DNA of 64,000 bases from Muribaculaceae bacterium (lineage in GTDB: Bacteria; Bacteroidota; Bacteroidia; Bacteroidales; Muribaculaceae). A program made the translations under genes and the position numbers. The notes beneath the pieces were generated by a model. It saw only the letters and a program-made list of their open reading frames with translations. It searched no databases and was not told where the DNA came from. This document shows positions 8,909 through 17,334 of the stretch, one piece after another; the first letter of the stretch is position 1, and every line of letters begins with the position of its first letter. The stretch lies in assembly GCA_014867205.1 (NCBI GenBank), contig WGUO01000016.1, positions 14,718 to 78,717 of the forward strand, read 5' to 3'.

Positions 8909-9334
8909 ATGATAACTTTTGAAGCAGAGAATGTCGCACTCCCCGACCTTGACTATGACAAGGTGCGCCGTTGGATCTCCGACGTGGCAGCATCGCACGG
9001 TTATACAGTCGGACGTGTCTCCTATCTATTCTGTGACGATCCGTACATTCTTGAGACTAATGTGAAGTTTCTCGGACATGATTATTATACCGATATCATT
9101 ACGTTCGACTATACGCGTCGCGACCGCGTAGGAGGGGACATCGTGCTGTCACTCGACACCGTTGCCTCAAACGCAGCCCAACTCGGCCAGTCATACGAAC
9201 GCGAGCTGCTCCGGGTCATCATACATGGTGTGCTGCATCTCTGCGGCATAGATGACAAAGGTCCCGGCGAGCGTGAGATCATGGAGGGGAATGAAGACAG
9301 TGCCCTCGCCCTTTGGAATGAACTCGATGCATAA
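8909..9334 (+). CDS. ybeY: Endoribonuclease YbeY, rRNA maturation factor
   Basis: YbeY is a metal-dependent RNase involved in 16S rRNA 3' end maturation and ribosome quality control. The 141-residue protein has the family core FLGHDYYTDIITFDY (residues 55-69), then GDIVLSLD, and the metal-site motif HGVLHLCGIDD with His106 and His110. The third ligand position, His in E. coli, is Asp116 here; from memory Asp at this place is usual in Bacteroidetes YbeY, so this is not a sign of inactivity. It is followed 72 bases later by mnmG on the same strand. Confidence 0.95.
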   Translation: MITFEAENVALPDLDYDKVRRWISDVAASHGYTVGRVSYLFCDDPYILETNVKFLGHDYYTDIITFDYTRRDRVGGDIVLSLDTVASNAAQLGQSYERELLRVIIHGVLHLCGIDDKGPGEREIMEGNEDSALALWNELDA

Positions 9335-9406
9335 CCACAATGCTGGTACCTCCTCTTTATTCTGTCAGGGAATGATCATAGAGTGAGAGAAAAGATTAGA
9401 ACTAAG

Positions 9407-11332
9407 ATGAGATTTGAATTTGATGTAATAGTGATAGGTGCTGGACATGCAGGCTGTGAGGCGGCGGTGGCTGCCGCGCGACTCGGTGCGAACACACTCC
9501 TTATCACCAAGGACATGAACCGTGTCGCACAGATGTCGTGCAATCCGGCAGTAGGCGGTATTGCCAAGGGTCAGATAGTGCGCGAGATCGACGCTTTAGG
9601 GGGCTGTATGGGCATTGTCGCCGATGAGACTGCCATACAGTTCCGCATGCTCAACCGCTCCAAGGGACCGGCCGTATGGTCGCCCCGCGTGCAGAGCGAC
9701 CGCACGAAATATATAGACCGCTGGAGGCAGATTCTCGACACCACCCCCAACTTATTTATATTCCAGGATACCGTCAGCTCGCTGCTTATTGATGCGGTTG
9801 CCGACGGGTCAATTCAAGACGCGGAGACGGCACTGAAACCGGTTCTGAGAGGTGTCAGAACGGCTCTCGGGTTTGAGTTCAAGGCCCGGCAGGTAGTGCT
9901 CACAGCGGGGACTTTTCTTAACGGTCTGATGCATTTCGGCCCGACAAAAATTGAGGGGGGACGCATTTCCGAAGACTCCGCCAAGGGGCTTACCGAGCAG
10001 CTTGTATCCCTCGGATTCAAGGCCGATAGAATGAAGACAGGGACGCCGGCACGCATAGACGGGCGCACCATAGACTTCAGCCTTGCGGAGCGACAGGATG
10101 GTGATGATGTTCCTTACGATAAATTCTCATTCTTGCCCGAAGTGAAGCGGTCATTGAAATCACGTCCCTGTTGGATTGTACATACCAATCCGGAGGCGCA
10201 TGAGAAGATGGTCTCTCATCTTGACGAGTCGCCTCTTTACAATGGCGACATAAAGAGCATCGGTCCCCGTTACTGTCCGAGTATCGAGACTAAACTGGTG
10301 ACATTCTCCGACAAGGAGAGCCATCAGCTTTTCCTCGAGCCGGAAGGAGAGACCACAGAGGAGTATTACATAAACGGATTCTCGAGCTCGATGCCGTGGC
10401 GGGTGCAGATAGAGGCATTGCAGTGCGTGCCGGCATTACGCGACGTTCAGTTCTACCGTCCCGGATATGCCATAGAATATGACTTCTTTGACCCCACGCA
10501 ACTGACCCACGATCTTCAGACGAAACTTGTGCCGGGACTATATTTCGCGGGTCAGGTAAACGGCACAACCGGATATGAGGAGGCCGCCGCACAGGGTCTG
10601 ATGGCCGGTATTAACGCGGCACGCCGTTCGCAAGGCAAGGAACCGGTGGTGCTCGGCCGTGACCGGGCATATATCGGAGTCCTTATAGATGATCTCGTCA
10701 CCAAGGGGGTTGACGAGCCGTACCGCATGTTTACCTCGAGAGCCGAGTTCAGGATACTTCTGCGGCAGGATGACGCCGACATGCGCCTCACTCCGCTCGG
10801 TCACGAGATAGGTCTTGCAACTCCCGAACGCTATGAGCTGATGGTGAGGAAATGTGAGCAGCGCGACGACCTGATGGAGTGGAGCGAGAATTATCTGGTA
10901 AAGATGAGGCCGGAATTCAATGAGTTTCTTGAGGCGCACGGCACCTCACCGCTCACTGCCTCGGTGCGACTTGTAGAACTTATCCGCCGTCCGCAACTCA
11001 ACTTCCGTATCCTCTCTGAGGCACTCTCGGCATTACGCCGGCAGATAGAGAACATTGAGGAGGAGAGACGTGACGAGATAGTCCAGGCAGCGGAGATACT
11101 CATCAAGTATGACGGCTATATCAGACGCGAGCGTGAACTTGCCGACAAGCAGTCGCGACTCGAGCATGTGCACATCCCCGACGGTTTCGATTATCTCTCC
11201 GTGACCTCCATCTCGACCGAGGCACGCCAGAAACTCGACCGCATACGTCCCGCCACGATAGGGCAGGCGTCGCGCATCCCCGGCGTCTCGCCGGCTGACA
11301 TCAACGTGCTCCTATTGCTGATAGGACAGTGA
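9407..11332 (+). CDS. mnmG: tRNA uridine-5-carboxymethylaminomethyl modification enzyme MnmG
   Basis: MnmG (GidA) works with MnmE to modify the wobble uridine of several tRNAs using FAD and a folate one-carbon donor. The protein starts MRFEFDVIVIGAGHAGCEAA, with the GxGxxG FAD loop, and contains CNPAVGGIAKGQIVREIDALGG, KTGTPARIDGRTID and the C-terminal helical domain. I chose the ATG at 9407 (641 residues) because the family begins directly before the FAD loop; a GTG at 9383 would add eight residues. A 22-base palindrome resembling parS follows the stop codon, recalling the gidA-par neighbourhood near the origin in many bacteria. Confidence 0.96.
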   Translation: MRFEFDVIVIGAGHAGCEAAVAAARLGANTLLITKDMNRVAQMSCNPAVGGIAKGQIVREIDALGGCMGIVADETAIQFRMLNRSKGPAVWSPRVQSDRTKYIDRWRQILDTTPNLFIFQDTVSSLLIDAVADGSIQDAETALKPVLRGVRTALGFEFKARQVVLTAGTFLNGLMHFGPTKIEGGRISEDSAKGLTEQLVSLGFKADRMKTGTPARIDGRTIDFSLAERQDGDDVPYDKFSFLPEVKRSLKSRPCWIVHTNPEAHEKMVSHLDESPLYNGDIKSIGPRYCPSIETKLVTFSDKESHQLFLEPEGETTEEYYINGFSSSMPWRVQIEALQCVPALRDVQFYRPGYAIEYDFFDPTQLTHDLQTKLVPGLYFAGQVNGTTGYEEAAAQGLMAGINAARRSQGKEPVVLGRDRAYIGVLIDDLVTKGVDEPYRMFTSRAEFRILLRQDDADMRLTPLGHEIGLATPERYELMVRKCEQRDDLMEWSENYLVKMRPEFNEFLEAHGTSPLTASVRLVELIRRPQLNFRILSEALSALRRQIENIEEERRDEIVQAAEILIKYDGYIRRERELADKQSRLEHVHIPDGFDYLSVTSISTEARQKLDRIRPATIGQASRIPGVSPADINVLLLLIGQ

Positions 11333-11340
11333 TGTGTGAG

Positions 11341-11362
11341 ATTTGTTCCACGTGGAACAAAT
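11341..11362. promoter_or_regulatory. parS: Perfect parS-like palindrome downstream of mnmG
   Basis: A 22-base perfect palindrome has the core TGTTCCACGTGGAACA at 11344-11359. This differs from the common parS consensus TGTTTCACGTGAAACA only by the symmetrical T-to-C and A-to-G pair, and from memory it equals parS variants used in Pseudomonas. ParB binds such sites to nucleate the segregation complex. It lies nine bases after the mnmG stop. No parA or parB is in the window, so function is inferred from sequence alone. Confidence 0.65.
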
Positions 11363-11507
11363 TAACCCTTAACCATTGTAAACAGTAAAGTTATGATATT
11401 ACTTTAAAAGAATAACTTTAGCAAAAATCAGCGATGAATGCGTAAGTTTTCATTGACTGTGCCAAAAGAAAATTCATAATTCAACAACAATACAAAACTA
11501 AAGAGAA

Positions 11508-12032
11508 ATGGAAATTGAAGAACTCAAACTAAAGATCAGGGACATTCCCGACTTCCCCTCGAAGGGGATCATCTTCCGCGACCTGACCACTCTGCTTAAG
11601 GATGGCGAGGCCCTGCATGTCATGAGCGATGCTCTTGTCGACCTTTATCGTGGCAAGGGAATCACGAAAGTTGTCGGAATAGAATCACGCGGATTCATCG
11701 GCGGTTCTATCATGGCTTACGAACTCGGCTGCGGTTTCGTGCCGGCGCGCAAGCCGGGCAAACTCCCCTCGGTGACCATCAAGAAGGCCTACGCCAAGGA
11801 GTATGGCGTGGATACAATCGAACTGCACAGCGATGCAATCAACGAGAACGATGTGGTGCTTCTCCACGATGACCTGCTCGCAACCGGCGGCACGATGCGT
11901 GCATGCTATGACCTGGTGAAATCGATGAACCCGAAGAAAATTTATGTCAACTTTGTGGTAGAGTTGACAGCCCTGAACGGACGCGACGCTCTCCCGGCAG
12001 ACTGTGAGGTGACTTCACTCCTTAAGTATTGA
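11508..12032 (+). CDS. apt: Adenine phosphoribosyltransferase
   Basis: Apt salvages adenine by joining it to PRPP to give AMP. The 174-residue protein has the N-terminal IRDIPDFPSKGIIFRDLTTLL motif, the GIESRGFIGG loop, and the PRPP-binding signature VVLLHDDLLATGGTM. Length and motifs are normal. It stands alone between mnmG and uvrC with its own strong terminator-like hairpin at 12088-12129. Its upstream region (11363-11507) is AT-rich with near-consensus -7 elements such as TAACTTTA at 11413-11420. Confidence 0.96.
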   Translation: MEIEELKLKIRDIPDFPSKGIIFRDLTTLLKDGEALHVMSDALVDLYRGKGITKVVGIESRGFIGGSIMAYELGCGFVPARKPGKLPSVTIKKAYAKEYGVDTIELHSDAINENDVVLLHDDLLATGGTMRACYDLVKSMNPKKIYVNFVVELTALNGRDALPADCEVTSLLKY

Positions 12033-12087
12033 TGCTGCGTCGAGCATTCCTATGAGAATGCTCCCGCCGATGAAATCAAACATATCC

Positions 12088-12129
12088 AACTGGACATTCG
12101 AGCCGATTATCACGCTCGAATGTCCGGTT
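12088..12129 (+). terminator. Rho-independent terminator after apt
   Basis: An inverted repeat of 16 pairs with one G-U (GGACATTCGAGC at 12092-12103 against GCTCGAATGTCC at 12114-12125) closes a ten-base loop and is followed by a T-rich run (AAATTTTT) on the plus strand. It lies 55 bases after the apt stop and 31 before the uvrC start. Confidence 0.75.
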
Positions 12130-12160
12130 AAATTTTTGCGGCTGTTTTGACGTTGTATAT

Positions 12161-14227
12161 ATGAGACATGCCGATGTCATGCTCCCTTCACCAATGGATA
12201 TGGAACCTATACAGAAATCTCAGAAACCGGTGTCTGTTCCTGACGTCGAAATTCAGCAATCTGAAGATGCGGCTGATGCCGAGCGCACCAAGACCGTTTC
12301 GCGTGAAAATATAGAGAGCCTGCTTGCGTCGACCGGACGAAAGATTGACCAGGTCGGCGGTTTCGACATCGAGATAAAACCTGACCGCACTCGCGAGGAC
12401 ATTTTCAACAACCGTCCCGGCGAACAACTGCGCAAAAAGATTCTCGGCCTCCCGGAGTCGCCGGGTGTCTACATGTATCTCGACCGCAAGGGTAATGTCA
12501 TTTATGTCGGCAAGGCGAAACGTCTCAAACGGCGCGTCTCGAGTTATTTCAACCGTCGGCATGACTCGACACGCACGAATCTGCTTGTCCGTAACATTGT
12601 CGACATGCGGTTTATAGTGGTGGGGAGCGAGGAGGATGCCTTGCACCTCGAGAACGCGATGATCAAGCGTTACCAGCCGCACTACAATGTCCTGCTCAAG
12701 GATGATAAGTCCTATCCCTGGATCGTCGTGACAAGGGAACTCTATCCGCGTGTGTTCATGACCCGCGAGAAAAATATCGACGGCAAATATTACGGGCCAT
12801 ACAGCAATGTCCAGTCGGCAAAGGTCGTGCTTGATCTGATTCGCGATACCTATCCGTTGCGGTCATGTCGCCATGCGCTCGATGAGAAAGGCATAGCGCG
12901 GGGCCGCTATTCACTTTGCCTCGACTACCATATCGGCAAATGCGGGGGCGCATGCCGCGCCATGATCAGTCCAGAGAAATATGGCGAGTATATAAAGCGG
13001 GTGCGTCAGATCCTCAACGGAGAGACCTACGAGCTTGAGCGGATGCTCCGCGAGGAAATGAATGAACTCAGCGAGAATTGGAAATTCGAGGAGGCGCAGG
13101 TCGTCAAGGAAAAATATGAGAGTGTCAGGCACTACAACGCGAAAAGTCTGGTGGGGGAGACAGAGGTGCCCGATGCCGATCTGTTCGCTTATGTCGAGAA
13201 TGACGAGAGGGCATATGTGAATTTCATGCATCTGCACCGTGGTGCCGTGACGCAGAGTCTCAATCTCGAATTTGTGCGGCGCCGCAATGAGGTGACACGC
13301 GAGGAGATTCTCAGTATGGCTGTCTCGGAGGTCATGAACAGGTTCGAGCGCGAGTTCGGCGAGGTGCTCGTGCCTTTCGTTCCCGACGTGGAGTTTGAGA
13401 AGATACGTTTCGTCGTTCCGCAGCGGGGAGAGAAGCGCCGCGCGCTCGACGTCGGGGTTCGCAACGCGACCCAATACATGAAGGACCGCGAGAAGGAGCA
13501 GGCGCTCCTCAATCCTGACCATGCTACCGACAAACTTATGGAGCGAATGAAATCCGATTTCCGTCTCAATGCCGAGCCACGCCATATAGAGTGCTTCGAT
13601 AACTCGAACATACAGGGCACGAATCCGGTGGCGAGCTGCGTCGTGTTCCGCAACGGCAAACCGGCAAAGCGCGACTACCGGCATTTCATTATCAAGACAG
13701 TTGTGGGAGCCAACGACTTCGCATCGATGAAGGAGGTGCTTCACCGCCGCTACACGCGCATGATGGCTGAAGGGCAGCCTTTGCCGCAGATGGTTGTGGT
13801 CGACGGCGGCAAGGGTCAGCTCAGCGCGGCGGTCGAGGCGTTTGACGAGATGGGAATCCGTGGCGATGTCGCCCTTGTTGGAATCGCCAAGCGGCTTGAG
13901 GAAATATATTTCCCCGGTGACACGCTGCCTCTCTATCTTGACAAGAAGTCGCCGAGCCTCAGGGTCATACAGGCCCTTCGCGACGAGGCACACCGTTTTG
14001 GCATTACCCATCACCGTGACCGCCGCAGCAAGTCGCAGACAGTCAGCGGACTGGATGGCATAAAGGGTATAGGGCCGGCTACCGCGGCCAACCTCATGAA
14101 GCACTTTAAAAGCCTTAAACGACTGAAAGAGGCTGAATTACGGGATGTTGAGGCGGTTGTTGGGAAGTCTAAGGCCGCGATACTTCAGGCTGCCCTGAGC
14201 ATTGGTGAACAAAAAAATTCGGAATAA
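12161..14227 (+). CDS. uvrC: Excinuclease ABC subunit C
   Basis: UvrC makes both incisions around lesions in nucleotide excision repair. The GIY-YIG nuclease domain starts at about residue 95 (PGVYMYLDRKGNVIYVGKAK), followed by the UvrB-interacting helix hairpin (FEEAQVVKEKYESV), the RNase H-like endonuclease domain (HIECFDNSNIQGTNPVAS, then VVVDGGKGQL) and the C-terminal helix-hairpin-helix (LDGIKGIGPATAANLMKHF). It is 688 residues long; most UvrC proteins begin about 15 residues before the GIY-YIG core, so here there is an extra N-terminal segment of about 80 residues rich in Glu, Asp and Pro. Part of that extension is probably real, since no start codon is evident close to the core, but the ATG at 12194 or 12203 may be used instead. 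Confidence 0.95.
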   Translation: MRHADVMLPSPMDMEPIQKSQKPVSVPDVEIQQSEDAADAERTKTVSRENIESLLASTGRKIDQVGGFDIEIKPDRTREDIFNNRPGEQLRKKILGLPESPGVYMYLDRKGNVIYVGKAKRLKRRVSSYFNRRHDSTRTNLLVRNIVDMRFIVVGSEEDALHLENAMIKRYQPHYNVLLKDDKSYPWIVVTRELYPRVFMTREKNIDGKYYGPYSNVQSAKVVLDLIRDTYPLRSCRHALDEKGIARGRYSLCLDYHIGKCGGACRAMISPEKYGEYIKRVRQILNGETYELERMLREEMNELSENWKFEEAQVVKEKYESVRHYNAKSLVGETEVPDADLFAYVENDERAYVNFMHLHRGAVTQSLNLEFVRRRNEVTREEILSMAVSEVMNRFEREFGEVLVPFVPDVEFEKIRFVVPQRGEKRRALDVGVRNATQYMKDREKEQALLNPDHATDKLMERMKSDFRLNAEPRHIECFDNSNIQGTNPVASCVVFRNGKPAKRDYRHFIIKTVVGANDFASMKEVLHRRYTRMMAEGQPLPQMVVVDGGKGQLSAAVEAFDEMGIRGDVALVGIAKRLEEIYFPGDTLPLYLDKKSPSLRVIQALRDEAHRFGITHHRDRRSKSQTVSGLDGIKGIGPATAANLMKHFKSLKRLKEAELRDVEAVVGKSKAAILQAALSIGEQKNSE

Positions 14228-14239
14228 AGAATCTGTTTT

Positions 14240-14270
14240 TTTGTTTTTTTGCTGTGAATGATTATCTTTG
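14240..14270 (+). promoter_or_regulatory. Consensus promoter of the 14465-18981 secreted-protein operon
   Basis: TTTG (14240-14243), 19 bases, then TATCTTTG (14263-14270) is an exact Bacteroidetes-type promoter. Transcription would start near 14276, giving a leader of about 190 bases before the first ATG at 14465. I could not assign the leader to any known riboswitch. Confidence 0.6.
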
Positions 14271-14464
14271 TAAGTGGAAATGTTCCGGTTACCGCTTAGA
14301 TATGGATGCCGCCGTCGGAGCCGAGATGTCTCTGAAAGCATAGTCCGCTTGTCAGGCGGGAATCATCTAGTATGTTAACCTTATTAATAACCTGACGGAA
14401 ACAATAACAACTCTGTTCCCCTGATACCTCAGGGAGGCATCATTCCGTCGAAAAACCCTACGAC

Positions 14465-16821
14465 ATGAAGCACCTGTCTACATTGCTTCTCGCCGTCGGA
14501 CTGTCAGGCTTCTGCGCAATGGCCCAGAACGTGACAGTCGTGATGAAGGATGGTACGAGCCACAAGTTCACGCTGACCATCTGAGCGAGATAACATTCCG
14601 GGATGTCGCGCCAGAGACACCCCCGGTGGAGTTCAAAACCCTTACAGTCGAGCCCTATGGCGGCGGAAACGTGACTCTTTCGTTTGCCGATGAGGCCGGC
14701 ACGACAGTCGCCAAGACTGACCTCTACGGTCCTGCCGACGCCACGTGGCTCCATGCGGGCACATACATCTACAATACGGCTAATGATCCCTTCACTATCG
14801 ATCCCGCCTACTCAGCGCTTACTGTAGCGGGCGAGAGCAAGACATTCACCGACGCCACTCTGGTTGTCACCGAGGCCGAGCGTGTCTACTCCTTCGATCT
14901 CGAGATGACTCTTGAGGACGGCAGCAAGTTCCGTGGCTCTTATTCCGGACAACTTGACACATACATTCCCTGGATTGAGGGTGTCGAGCTCTCCGAAGCA
15001 TCTTACAATGAAAATCCCCAGCCGGCCGGTGACTTCTATGTCAAGCTTAATGACGCAGACTGGAGATACAGCATGGCGTTTGTGTTTACGGCCGACCCTG
15101 CAGAGCTGACGCTTCCCGCCGGCACTTACACCTACAGCGAGATCCGTATGCCTGGCACAATATCGCCTGCAAGCTATTTCGACACATACAACCCCTCCGC
15201 TAGTCTCAGACTCGTCGCCGGAAGTAAGGTAGTTGTGACCAGAGATGGCGATAACTATGACATGGTGATGACCCTCAATCTCTCTGACGGGCGCACCGCC
15301 TCACTGCACTATGCCGGCGAGATCAAGGGTACTCCGGTCTTCATTCAGCCCGAGCCGAGTGATTTTGACAAGGTCTTTCTTAATATCTACGGCTCCGGCA
15401 ATACCGGCGTAGAGCTCAGCAAGGAGGATCCGGAGGTCAAGCTTACACTCGACTGCTACGGCTCATCTTCAGCAAAATACTTTGAGGCCGGTGAGTATGT
15501 GGTCGGCGCGACCGAAGGCTTCCGCATTGATGTGAATCCCTCATACTCAAAACTCGAGCAGAACGGCAGCACGTTAGGTGTGACCGGAGGAAAGCTGACG
15601 GTGACTAACGAGGGTGCCGTATATACATTCGACGCCGATGTGACCCTAAGCGACGGCAGCGAGTTCAAGGGAAGGTATGTCGGTGAACTCGACACACACT
15701 TCAGCGTCGAGTTCAACAAGGTTCTCTCTGCCGCCAAATATGATGACAACGAGCGCCCCGCCGGCAACATGTATGTCAAGTTCAATGACGCCGACTGGAA
15801 GACAGAGATGGCTCTCGACATGTTCGCCGACAAGTCAGCCACGACACTCTCCGCCGGAACATACACATACAGTACAGAAGGTACTCCCGGCACTTTTGGC
15901 CCGCTCTCGTATGTCGACCTTTATTATCCCAGCAGCAGCAACCGCATGAAAGAGGGTAGTACAGTCGAGGTCGCTCTTGACGGCGAGACATATACCATCA
16001 CGATGAAGCTCCTCTTCGAGGATGGCCGCACAGCCAACATGATCTACAACGGCGAGATCGCCGGCGAACCGGTGTTCAAGAGTGATGTGGTCATGATGAC
16101 ATCTGTCAGCGAGACTGTCTATGGCTATGGCAATGTAGAACTTACGTTCTCAAACGACACAGAGGAAATCAAACTGGACATGTATGGAAATGAAACAGCG
16201 AAGTTCCTTGAGCCGGGTGTCTACACCGTGGGTACAGAAGGTTTCCATATCGATGCCGGATATTCGGGCTATACCGCCGACGGCAACAATGTGAATATCC
16301 TCTCCGGCACAGTGACTGTGGCTGAGGCCGACGGCGTCTATACAATAGACATAGACCTTATGGTTCAAGGTGCTTCTGACGGCGCCGAGCCCCGTCAGAT
16401 TATCCGCCGTTACATAGGCAAGCTTCCGGTATATGGCACTCTGATCGAGCGCACGATGACCGTCGCCGAGTATAATGATTATGCAAGCGCTCCCGGCAAG
16501 ATCTATGTAAAGTTCAGAAACAGTGACTGGGATGCAGTAGCCCTCAATATGTTTGTCCCGGCTGATGCAAAGGTGCTTCCTGCCGGCACATACACATATA
16601 GCGCCGACAACGCCGAATTCACATTCGACGGCCAGAGTTATGCCGAGATCTCGCTTGGATATGGCGATGCAAGCAACCGCTTCGCCGAGGGCAGCACAGT
16701 GACCGTCGAAGAGAACGAAGGCGTCTACGATGTCAAGATGAATCTGATATTCACCAACGGCAAGAAGGCTGTCATCACTTTCAACGGCACAATCGAGGGT
16801 GACCCCTTTCCCCAGCAGTAA
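14465..16821 (+). CDS. Secreted tandem beta-module protein, frameshifted near the N-terminus
   Basis: The start at 14465 gives a signal peptide (MKHLSTLLLAVGLSGFCAMAQ) and the beginning of a VVMKDGTSHKFT motif, but this frame stops at 14582-14584. The next frame carries the rest: adding one base in the ACn codon at 14570-14571 restores KFTADHLSEITF, which matches the usual continuation of this N-terminal motif in Bacteroidales secreted proteins. The long downstream part (about 745 residues) is built from six alternating modules of about 115-125 residues, three of a type beginning YGxGNV and three beginning with a variant of xxAxYNxxxxPAGxxYVKFNDADW; each ends with a GxxxxxxYxGxI strand pair. 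Without the missing base it would lack its signal peptide. The break is not in a homopolymer. Function unknown; likely exported and surface or periplasmic. Confidence 0.65.
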
Positions 16822-16840
16822 TCCTTAAGTTTGAATCAAG

Positions 16841-17323
16841 ATGAAGAAATACATCATAGCCTTAACAGCGGCTTTGGCAACCGCAATCAGCGCCTCGGCG
16901 GTCGACTACGCCCACAAGCTCCTGGTCAACAAGACCGACGGGACCAAGGTGGAGTATAAATTCGAGGACTGCCCCGTGGCATCAATCGAGGGAGACGACC
17001 TTAAGATCAGTTTCCTCTACAGTGAGCAGACAGTGCTTCACCCCATAGCCGATATCGTCAACCTGACTTTCGACAAGGAAGAGGTTAACAGCGTGGAGGG
17101 CATATACACCGAAGGCAGCGTGTCGTTTGGTCTGACCCGCGACCTGCTTGAGGCCGCTGGCCTCCCCGCCGGCACGGCAGTACGCATCTATGACATGGCC
17201 GGCGCACTTCATGCCGAGGGCACATGCGGCGCCGACGGCGCGGTGTCAATCCACATCGCTTCGCTCGGACAGGGTGTCTATCTGGTCAAGGCCGGAAACA
17301 ACTCCTTTAAGTTCATCCGTTAA
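16841..17323 (+). CDS. Secreted protein with Por/type IX-like C-terminal tail
   Basis: This 160-residue protein has a signal peptide (MKKYIIALTAALATAISASA) and then the short LLVNKTDGTKVEYKFEDCP motif, related to the N-terminal motif of its two neighbours. The C-terminal half (VRIYDMAGALHAEGTCGADGAVSIHIASL, then GQGVYLVKAGNNSFKFIR) is the beta-sandwich tail that directs proteins to the type IX secretion system in Bacteroidetes. It begins 19 bases after the preceding gene and ends 11 bases before the next, so the three are probably cotranscribed. It has no catalytic domain, and it could be a small binding or structural partner of the large module proteins. Confidence 0.8.
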   Translation: MKKYIIALTAALATAISASAVDYAHKLLVNKTDGTKVEYKFEDCPVASIEGDDLKISFLYSEQTVLHPIADIVNLTFDKEEVNSVEGIYTEGSVSFGLTRDLLEAAGLPAGTAVRIYDMAGALHAEGTCGADGAVSIHIASLGQGVYLVKAGNNSFKFIR

Positions 17324-17334
17324 ATTTGATTCCC

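Noticed and set aside
12911..14104. Long open frame of 397 codons on the minus strand over uvrC
   Set aside because: It is antisense to the well-supported uvrC gene and shows no known motif; high GC content leaves such frames open by chance.
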